From: UBA6244 sp963676875
Lineage (GTDB): Bacteria; Bacteroidota; Bacteroidia; Bacteroidales; F082
Direction of reading: 5' to 3'
Assembly (NCBI GenBank): GCA_963676875.1
Contig: OY781436.1
Coordinates: 2,604,001 to 2,668,000, forward strand
Length of the DNA stretch: 64,000 bases
This document shows positions 49,001 through 57,200 of the stretch, one piece after another; within the stretch, counting starts at the first letter, position 1; each line of letters begins with the position of its first letter. Below the pieces are notes generated by a model. It was not told the origin of the DNA, searched no databases, and saw nothing but the letters and a program-made list of their open reading frames with translations. Position numbers and translations under genes: made by a program.

Positions 49001-50780
49001 TAACTATGTAATCAACCCCATTGATCCAGGCGAATACTGCTTTGACGTAAGTGCCAAATACGACCTGACCCAATTTGGATTCCCCGGCGACTTCGGTGAA
49101 TCACCATGGGAAGGAAGTGACTGCATAAACGTAGTATGGGGCTTCCCTGTACCATTCTTTGAAGGATGGGATCAAGGAACCTTCGTATTCAACGGATGGA
49201 TGACCGACGGTGAAAACTGGAAGATCAACCCTGTAGTAGGCGATCCTGAGCCATCAGCAGAGTTTACCTGGGATCCATTGTTGGAGAACGACTATAGCTC
49301 AAGTTTGACCAGTAATCCTATTACTGCCGACTTGCTGACCGAAGGCGAATTATGGTTAGACTTCGACTTGAAGTTAGACAACCGTAATGCTACCGGCGAA
49401 GAAATGCTGAACGTAGAAGTATACAACGGAACCGATTGGAACACCGTAGCTACTTTTGCCAACACAGAAAGCTTCGACTTTACCAGCAACCATATTAACA
49501 TCACCGGATCCACCATGAGCCGCGTATTCAAAATACGTTTCAACGCCACGGGACAAAATTCGTTTGATGTAATTAGCTGGTTTGTTGACAACATTGAAAT
49601 CTACCGCACCTGTGAAAGCATCAGCGATCTGGCCGCCGTAGAATACAATGATGAAGACGCATTGATTAGCTGGAATGCCCCGGTTGATCCTGTAATAGCC
49701 GACTGGTTGTACTATGATGATGGCGTAAATGTAGATGGAATCGGTGGACCGGCTTCATTCTCATGGGCTATCAAATTTGATCCTTCACAGTTGAGTGCTT
49801 ATGCAGGAGCCTCGTTGACCAAAATTTCGATCTACAACAGAACGGATGCTACAGACGAATTGCGTATCTACAAAGGCACCAATGCAGCTACCCTGCTTCA
49901 TACACAAGCCCTGAGCGGACTTGGCGTGGAATCATGGGAAGAAGTAACCCTGAGCACCCCTGTTATGCTTGATGTAACCCAGGAACTCTGGATTACCGTT
50001 TACACCACTGACGGAGCTAATTTCCCGGCTGCAACAGGAGGCTCCATGGGTGAACCCAATGGAGACCTGATCACCTTGGACGGTGCATTGTGGGAACATT
50101 TGACCGACTATGATTTGCCCGGAACCTGGAACCTGCGCGGCTATGTAACCGACGTAACCGGAGTTACGGCTGCCCTGCCCATGGACAAACCTGAAGATGT
50201 TTACTCAAATGATGCTGAACTGGCTATCTCAGGAATGGGAACCGGATCGAACAGCGTATTGAACATGAACACCAATGGAGAACGCGTCATTGCCGGATTC
50301 AACGTCTATCGTAAAACCGACGAGATGGGTGACTATGAAATGTTTGATTACGTACCAGCAGAGACAGGTCAGGAAGCTTATACCTACCTGGATGAAACCA
50401 CTGCCACCGGCAACGGATACTGGTATCAGGTTACCTGTGTATGGGAAAGTGAAACCGACTACTGTGAGTCCATGCCCGGTTACAATGTACCGATGACCGA
50501 AGACTATGTATATGTCTTGATCACCAACATTGACAACCCGGAAGCCAGCGAACTGAGTCTGTATCCAAACCCAGCAACTGACAGAGTAAATGTAAGTTCC
50601 AATGTAGCCATGAACGGAGTAACCGTGATGAACTACGTAGGACAAGTTGTTTACAGTGCCAAAGTTGCCGGTGAAACTACCTTAACGCTGAACACAGCTT
50701 CTTACGAAGCCGGCGTATATGTGGTACAGATCAACACCGCCAACGGCGTAGTTACCAAAAGAGTTGTTATTGCAGAATAA
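43011..50780 (+). CDS. giant T9SS-secreted multidomain adhesin-like protein 2
   Basis: 2,589 residues from the ATG at 43011 (MKSFTKYALLLMIFAYSGVM), which gives a proper signal peptide. An in-frame ATG at 42966 would put 15 extra residues before it. The N-terminal 230 residues differ from giants 1 and 3 (IGNGTGYGAYPSYYGDWSNY). From the first carboxypeptidase-regulatory-like domain (DIEGHVYNSGGLSVGGATVG) onward the architecture is the same as giant 1, ending in the same T9SS domain. A run of seven glycines (GGC repeats, 48885-48904) lies in a linker near residue 1960. Long stretches are almost identical in DNA to giant 3, and the last 600 bp to giant 1. Confidence 0.88.
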   Translation: MKSFTKYALLLMIFAYSGVMFGQNSPVTQEQKIALDNANIANESTVVPFSMYANAPVNSDRSMVVEIGNGTGYGAYPSYYGDWSNYWENCHTQTLYLASEIGSGMIIKELQYVFERVAPSGSNALSNVQIRIMETTDNALTAGAFYSTAGATLVYSNSSFVPATATGWANTIDITDYVYSGVNNLIIDILWGDNGYYTGTYYRTYRTTGSGNRMLVGYADSETPPNYDAASTDFSNIRLIGDALTAPGDIEGHVYNSGGLSVGGATVGIDGYGSTTTDGTGYYFLPGMPSGDQELVCFKQGYNVATATVNVASMGTITHDFTLTSPNLTVSPLRMDETLAPNEYLTNFLGMLNTGSGPVEWTGVVNYPVTTNAVTNPGQGTDFSAMTRFDGKLGAGSFIPANGPAMSDRGAMDCPDGSVYSNAPIGSNNGYTSDMSAGYYAAQSFTGVTSTVSSVTFWALYTAAPPATKDYVIEIYEAGTVPGALLSSETLTLTPVNTGVQVLGYDTYVYTAEITPLAITDGWVVVKAVSGPPTNYWLNSMSAGGPAVQWTGASYVTLPETLAMCLGGGGAGNWLTLGQYEGSINGGGSSFNLPVNFDASGTEVGDFYTADIVLTTSPDVGTITIPVTMAIAGDPIEPVENLEVNVTNEITGQVSLSWSHNVQANFLYYRINRNSLPIGTSATTSFVDMLPNYGNFCYTVQAVYQQGASVPAGPECIEWANPTLTLVDVPLYDELWPDSYGGDSFTIRNTGTGTMSFEFPAYVTTQARFSGIYSVVLHDSYGDGWNGGSIDIYVAGNLVLDNVTLASGTGPETVYFPVEGGDEIYTTYVSGTYPGEISYEIMDTEDNVAYAVGPPIAGIPQGTLYAVVPTPSFIMDVEPAQGFIPAGGSADIVVTYTSMGFPVGTYLEDLELVTNDPDAPSTMIGNTMVVYEPAIIYGEVTDCNSGLGMPGVTVTAAGTDWSTETDEDGMYELWVDDGTYDIEFTKLGFDGYTELGVVAVVGTPVEVNAVLCEAPYPVQWVIADPNQDDTQCMVEWSLPMGPYEIAYDDGSADEFTMWALPGGAVAVRFTPVGYPATAIGGRLNVGDGSFPANANFLGSLMAVGVIDDDGANGMPGTVLDSITTTVDNYGWVEFYGLNATITDGDFYLVMWQLGTASTSAPIGIDNEQPIVYRSYAKMPNNPSWSLSPYQDFMMRAYVSGPTNSVVTNAQTTVVNLPKIPASAMSSFIASGEPTNVSGTVKSGQILPIANATASGDRDLSNYIVARVSDFDPDLGPETGTLTAIANPSGVTFYNDAAFGGQPAGFYAYAVKAVYDIGESEWVYSNTVAHLLSAEITVNVSLCDGESPEGTEISLIGSEFPYQNLFAVAGADGTVVFDSVIYGRYELSAFHIGYNPIVFAVTVSGDDVYDLILSEREYMPRNLFVDAGTSVATWEEPLIFSMANEGFESTTFPPVGWQALSNDAGGWERGDDGGSTYFPIPAGDGFYAFVNDDVDSNHDGAADYLITPSVDLRESPTFSLYYDNYFTGQYGEAAYVEFSLDGGATWDILQSVGIVSGWTTEMVDLSAFSGPGGSSAIWFAFHYDDMGQWAAGWAVDNVHVTNGPADVMAYQVELDGAFMVETPADVLTHTFTNLTYGQTYTAGVRAVYACGISDPVEFTWTSGYLYPPRNLGDEYVYGTNEVPLMWNPPMTEASTLMAFDRNTYVPGETVAANLETHASTASFNGSRDLWDILYNVPQETASGLTGLAGAETDGEFIYAAVWSSNNIAKFTTDGTYIETFTIPGVTGLRDLAFDGTYMYGGAAATTVFEMDFTNQTLVSSFTAPTACRAIAYDEDADGFWANNWDTDLTLFDRSGAVLNTISGAPSIYGLAYDNVTDGGPFLWMFEGTTSGGGCWISQMDIATGAPTGVEHSVSSDFGADGIAGGLYFDGDIVSGKYTLGGTMQGAGTPGFGYDLGDNSGGGGGGGDIPDGLVSFILYQDGEAIAEIPYEGQGTDEWVNYVINPIDPGEYCFDVSAKYDLTQFGFPGDFGESPWEGSDCINVVWGFPVPFFEGWDQGTFVFNGWMTDGENWKINPVVGDPEPSAEFTWDPLLENDYSSSLTSNPITADLLTEGELWLDFDLKLDNRNATGEEMLNVEVYNGTDWNTVATFANTESFDFTSNHINITGSTMSRVFKIRFNATGQNSFDVISWFVDNIEIYRTCESISDLAAVEYNDEDALISWNAPVDPVIADWLYYDDGVNVDGIGGPASFSWAIKFDPSQLSAYAGASLTKISIYNRTDATDELRIYKGTNAATLLHTQALSGLGVESWEEVTLSTPVMLDVTQELWITVYTTDGANFPAATGGSMGEPNGDLITLDGALWEHLTDYDLPGTWNLRGYVTDVTGVTAALPMDKPEDVYSNDAELAISGMGTGSNSVLNMNTNGERVIAGFNVYRKTDEMGDYEMFDYVPAETGQEAYTYLDETTATGNGYWYQVTCVWESETDYCESMPGYNVPMTEDYVYVLITNIDNPEASELSLYPNPATDRVNVSSNVAMNGVTVMNYVGQVVYSAKVAGETTLTLNTASYEAGVYVVQINTANGVVTKRVVIAE

Positions 50781-50815
50781 CCATTTCTTGAGGTAGTTAC
50801 CTACCGATAACACAA

Positions 50816-50847
50816 GGGGAGCATCCAATGGGTGCTCCCCTTTTTTT
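50816..50847 (+). terminator. rho-independent terminator of giant gene 2
   Basis: The same stem-loop as after giant 1 (GGGGAGCATCC-AAT-GGGTGCTCCCC), followed by seven T. Confidence 0.92.
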
Positions 50848-50949
50848 GTCTGGGTTTATAAGTTTATTTGCGATTATTTTTTTTGGGGGGAAATTGGACC
50901 GACAAACTAAGGCGGAAATTCATCCCTTAATATTGATAACAGAATAAAG

Positions 50950-51067
50950 AATACCGATTATGAATTGAAATGAGCTTTAAGTTCGCTTCGCTCCTGAAAC
51001 CTCTTCAATTCTATATCGGCATTATACATAAATAGCGTAGTGTTAACTTCAATTTATAGTTGGTATA
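50950..51067 (-). repeat. MITE-like repeat, copy 2 (inverted)
   Basis: Reverse complement of the element at 42479, from ATACCGATTATGAATTGAAA to AACTTCAATTTATAGTTGGT, about 90-95% identical by eye. It separates giant genes 2 and 3. Confidence 0.78.
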
Positions 51068-51121
51068 ATAGTAAGATAACCCTGCGTTATATTGAAAAAA
51101 ACAAGCATAAAAATCAGTTTT

Positions 51122-51155
51122 TTGCTATCATTTTTGAATTATTCTTTTACTTTTG
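51122..51155 (+). promoter_or_regulatory. weak candidate housekeeping promoter of giant gene 3
   Basis: TACTTTTG (51148-51155) fits the -7 consensus. The nearest plausible TTG (51122-51124) is 23 bp upstream, longer than the 18 bp seen at two other promoters here. The TAGGGGT-N16-GTC motif is absent from the region 50848-51284. Confidence 0.35.
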
Positions 51156-51284
51156 CTAGTTAAGTAAGTTGGGTAATTAAACTAATTCATAATTAAACTG
51201 CTTTAAAAAGACTCTATTATATTAATAATCAATATTTAAATTAATCAATTAATCATTTTATCACTTAACAAATTCAATTATCTT

Positions 51285-54200
51285 ATGAAGAAAACTACAA
51301 AGTTTTACTTAATGATGTTGACCTTTCTGTTAAGTTCATCTTTTCTGATGGCTCAAATGAGTCCGGAAGAGATAGCTTTTCACAAACAGATTGAAATGCA
51401 AAAGGATGCCGCTTTAGGGCCCATATCCTATGCTCAAAATCCTGGTGTAAGGGTTGCCGGTGACGCGTGTACCGACCCCCTCAACTATGGAAACGTCAAC
51501 GACCCTTCACAATCGGGTTCGATTGTAAGTTACGGAGCCGCTTGGTATGAATTTACCGGAGCAACCGATTTTACGGTAACGGTTTCGTTGTGCGCATCTG
51601 ACTACGACACCAAGGTAGAGGTATGGGGCGACTGCGCCGATGCTACCTACTTGTTTTACAACGATGATGCTTGTGGTGTTCAATCCGAAATTTCAGGAAT
51701 TCCATTTACCGCAGGATCAACCATGTACGTAAAAGTTTATGGTTACAGTTCCTCCTTTGGAAACTATACCCTGGAAATTACCGGTGCTGGCCCACCATCC
51801 GGTCCTACACCAATCACTGCTTTCCCATTTGCTGAAAATTTCGATGGTGGATCACTACCTGCTGAAATTTCAGCCTATCCAAATGCTCAAGCTGATGTTT
51901 ATGTGGACGCAGCTGCTGCTAATGGCTCTGCCTATGGCGTAATGATGGAAGGTATTGGATCTACCGGTTGGACCGGCGGTTCCACATCCACAACCTACGA
52001 TCAGGCGTTTAACACAAATACCACGCACATTGGCGAGTTAGCCATGGAAATTCATCCTGATGTTGCCAATCCAGGATACATGAAGATGAGTTTTGACATG
52101 CGTCAAAACTATTCTTTTGGATGGGCCTATGAATGGTTTCGTGTGTTAGTTAATGGTACTGCTATTGCTGATGTTAACGGAAATACCTCGTGGAATGCTG
52201 CTACTGCCAGCGGTGATCCATGGCAAACCCTCGAGTTTGATCTGACTGCTTACCAAAATTTGGCCAGCTTTGATATTTCTATCCAAAACTCAGGTAAATA
52301 CTATTATAATTACTATGGTGGTGGCGACGTTGCCATGGTGGATAATTTTGAAATTGGTTATTTGCTTCCCGGTGATATTACCGGAAACGTAAGCAATACT
52401 GCCGGTTTGAGTATCGGTGGTGCTGAAATTTATGTGGACGGTGTATTGAGTGCCACCACAGATGGTACAGGTACCTACCTGATTTCTGCCGTCCCCAATG
52501 GTGATTACGAACTCACCTGTATGAAACCCGGTTATAATACTGCTTCTGCCATGGTTACCGCTATTGGAGGTATTACTGTTACTCAGGATTTTGTACTTAC
52601 AGCACCCAACCTGACAGTTTCTCCTCTACGCATGGACGAAACCCTGGCTCCCAACGAATACCTGACCAACTACCTTGGTATGCTGAATACCGGTTCAGGT
52701 CCCGTTGAGTGGACAGGTGTTGTTAACTACCCTGTAACCACCAACGCCGTTACCAACCCAGGTCAAGGAACAGACTTTTCTGCCATGACCCGTTTTGACG
52801 GTAAACTAGGTGCCGGATCCTTTATTCCTGCCAATGGCCCTGCCATGAGCGACAGAGGAGCCATGGACTGTCCCGATGGATCAGTTTACAGCAACGCTCC
52901 CATTGGATCTAACAATGGTTACACCAGTGATATGTCAGCCGGATATTATGCCGCGCAATCCTTTACAGGTGTTACCAGCACGGTAAGCAGTGTTACCTTC
53001 TGGGCACTTTATACCGCAGCACCTCCGGCCACCAAAGACTACGTAATTGAAATTTACGAAGCAGGTACCGTTCCCGGTGCTTTGTTAAGCTCAGAAACAC
53101 TAACCTTAACTCCTGTTAACACAGGCGTTCAAGTTCTTGGCTATGACACATATGTATATACAGCAGAAATAACACCATTGGCCATTACCGATGGTTGGGT
53201 TGTAGTAAAAGCTGTATCCGGCCCTCCCACCAACTACTGGTTGAATTCTATGTCAGCAGGTGGCCCCGCCGTACAATGGACAGGAGCTTCATATGTAACA
53301 CTTCCCGAAACTTTGGCCATGTGCCTTGGTGGTGGTGGAGCAGGCAACTGGTTAACCCTTGGTCAATATGAAGGTTCCATCAATGGTGGAGGTTCTTCAT
53401 TCAACCTACCCGTTAACTTCGACGCCAGTGGTACAGAAGTTGGTGATTTTTACACCGCCGACATTGTACTTACCACAAGCCCTGATGTAGGAACTATTAC
53501 TATTCCTGTAACCATGGCCATCGCCGGTGACCCCATCGAGCCGGTTGAAAATTTGGAAGTAAATGTGACCAATGATGTTACCGGACAAGTTTCACTGACT
53601 TGGACACACGCCATTCAGTCGAACTTCCTGTATTTCAGAATAAACAGAAACAGTCTTCCTATCGGAACCTCAGCAACTACAAGTTTTGTGGATATGTTGC
53701 CCAACTATGGTAACTTCTGCTATACTGTACAAGCTGTATATCAACAAGGTGCCAGTGTTCCGGCCGGACCTGAGTGTATCGAATGGGCGAACCCCACTTT
53801 GACCTTGGTAGATGTTCCATTGTATGACGAATTGTGGCCTGATTCCTACGGTGGTGATTCCTTCACCATCCGCAACACCGGAACCGGAACCATGTCGTTT
53901 GAATTCCCCGCCTATGTAACTACCCAAGCCCGTTTCTCAGGCATCTATTCAGTTGTATTGCACGACTCCTACGGTGACGGATGGAACGGAGGATCAATCG
54001 ATATCTATGTAGCAGGTAACCTGGTATTGGATAACGTAACCCTGGCCAGTGGAACCGGTCCTGAAACAGTATATTTCCCTGTTGAAGACGGCGACGAAAT
54101 CTACACCACCTATGTAAGTGGTTCATGGCCCGGAGAAATCTCCTACGAAATTATGGATACCGAAGACAACGTGGCCTATGCCGTAGGACCTCCAATTGCC

Positions 54201-57200
54201 GGTATTCCTCAAGGAACTTTGTACGCAGTTGTACCTGTTCCCAGCTTTATCATGGATGTTGAACCCGCACAAGGATTTATTCCTGCCGGAGGATCAGCTG
54301 ATATTGTAGTTACTTATACTTCTATGGGCTTCCCCGTAGGAACCTATTTGGAAGACCTGGAACTGGTAACCAACGATCCTGCAGCTCCTTCTACCATGAT
54401 TGGTAATACCATGGTTGTTTACGAACCAGCCATCATCTATGGTGAGGTAACCGACTGTAATTCAGGATTAGGCATGCCCGGAGTAACCGTAACTGCTGCC
54501 GGAACCGATTGGTCAACCGAGACCGATGAAGATGGTATGTACGAACTATGGGTTGACGATGGAACCTATGATATTGAATTTACTAAATTAGGCTTTGACG
54601 GATATACCGAATTAGGCGTTGTAGCCGTAGTAGGTACCCCTGTTGAAGTAAATGCTGTACTTTGTGAAGCTCCTTATCCGGTACAATGGGTAATTGCCGA
54701 TCCTAACCAGGACGACACCCAATGTATGGTTGAATGGTCATTGCCCATGGGGCCTTACGAAATTGCTTACGACGACGGATCAGCTGACGAGTTTACCATG
54801 TGGGCATTGCCCGGTGGCGCAGTTGGTGTGCGTTTCACACCTGTAGGATATCCTGCAACCGCCATTGGTGGTCGCTTGTATGTAGGTGATGGATCATTCC
54901 CCGCCAACGCTAACTTCCTTGGTTCACAAATGGCCGTTGGGGTAATTGATGATGACGGAACCAATGGAATGCCCGGTACTGTACTGGACTCTATTGTTGT
55001 TGGAGTAGATAATTATGGATGGGTTGAATTTTACGGTCTGAATGCTACCGTTGCCGATGGAGATTTCTATTTGGTGATGTGGCAATTGGGAACCGCTGCT
55101 AACTCAGCACCCATTGGTATCGACAACGAACAACCCATAGTTTATCGTTCATACGCCAAAATGCCTAACAACCCATCATGGTCTTTGTCACCATACCAGG
55201 ACTTCATGATGAGAGCATATGTAAGCGGACCTACCAACAGTGTTGTTACCAATGCACAAACTACTGTTGTTAATCTGCCCAAGATTCCTGCCTCAGCCAT
55301 GTCGAGCTTTATTGCCAGTGGTGAGCCTACCAATGTAAGTGGAACTGTTAAATCAGGACAAATTCTGCCCATTGCCAATGCAACAGCAGGTGGCGACAGA
55401 GATTTGAGCAACTACATTGTAGCCCGTGTTAGCGATTTCGATCCGGATCTTGGACCTGAAACAGGTACCCTTACCGCCATTGCTAACCCCTCGGGAGTAA
55501 CCTTCTACAACGATGCCGCCTTTGGTGGACAACCAGCCGGATTCTATGCCTATGCAGTGAAAGCTGTATATGATATTGGCGAATCAGAATGGGTATATTC
55601 AAACACCGTGGCTCACTTGCTCAGTGCTCAGGTAACTGTAAATGTAAGCCTGTGTGATGGTGAATCACCTGAAGGAACTGAAGTTAGCTTGGAAGGTTAT
55701 GAATATCCTTATCAATCATTGTTTGCCGTAACCGGTGCCGATGGTATTGCAACATTTGATAGTGTTATCTATGGAAAATACACCCTTACCGTATTCCACA
55801 TAGGTTACAACACCATCTCTTACGACGTAACCATTAGTGGTGACAGAGTAATTGACCTGATTCTCTCCGAAAGAGAATACATGCCCCGCAACCTGTTTGT
55901 GGACGCCGGTACATCTGTAGCTACCTGGGAAGAACCCTTGATTTTCTCCATGGCCAACGAAGGCTTTGAAAGCACGACCTTCCCACCGGTAGGCTGGCAA
56001 GCTTTGAGCAACGACGCCGGTGGCTGGGAACGTGGCGATGATGGTGGAAGTACCTATTTCCCCATACCAGCCGGAGACGGATTCTACGCCTTTGTAAATG
56101 ATGATGTTGACTCGAACCATGACGGAGCCGCCGACTACTTGATCACACCAAGTGTTGACCTTCGTGAAAGTCCAACTTTCTCCTTGTACTATGACAATTA
56201 CTTTACCGGACAATATGGAGAAGCAGCCTATGTAGAGTTCAGTCTTGATGGCGGAGCTACCTGGGACATTCTTCAAAGTGTAGGTATTGTAAGCGGATGG
56301 ACAACCGAAATGGTTGACCTGAGCGCCTTTAGTGGCCCCGGTGGATCTTCTGCCATTTGGTTTGCATTCCATTACGATGATATGGGACAATGGGCTGCAG
56401 GATGGGCAGTTGATAACGTACACGTTACCAATGGACCAGCCGATGTTATGGCTTATCAAGTAGAACTTGATGGTGCCTTCATGGTAGAAACCCCTGCTGA
56501 TGTATTGACTCACACTTTCACCAACCTGACCTACGGACAGACCTACACAGCCGGCGTAAGAGCTGTTTATGCTTGTGGTATTTCTGATCCAGTAGAGTTT
56601 ACCTGGACTTCCGGATACCTGTATCCTCCACGTAACCTGGGTGATGAATATGTATATGGCACCAACGAAGTACCATTGATGTGGAATCCACCAATGACCG
56701 AGGCCAGCACCCTTATGGCTTTTGATCGTAACACATATGTACCCGGCGAAACCGTAGCTGCAAATTTGGAAACACATGCTTCTACCGCTTCTTTCAATGG
56801 AAGTAGAGACCTTTGGGATATATTGTACAATGTACCACAGGAAACAGCTTCAGGTTTAACCGGATTGGCCGGAGCCGAAACCGATGGCGAATTTATTTAC
56901 GCTGCCGTATGGTCAAGCAACAACATTGCTAAATTCACCACGGATGGTACCTACATTGAAACCTTCACCATTCCCGGCGTAACCGGTCTTCGCGATTTGG
57001 CTTTCGACGGAACCTATATGTATGGCGGAGCAGCAGCTACCACCGTATTTGAAATGGACTTCACCAACCAAACTTTGGTAAGCTCCTTCACCGCCCCCAC
57101 GGCATGTCGTGCCATTGCATACGACGAAGATGCTGATGGATTCTGGGCCAACAACTGGGATACCGACTTGACCCTGTTCGACAGATCAGGAGCAGTACTT

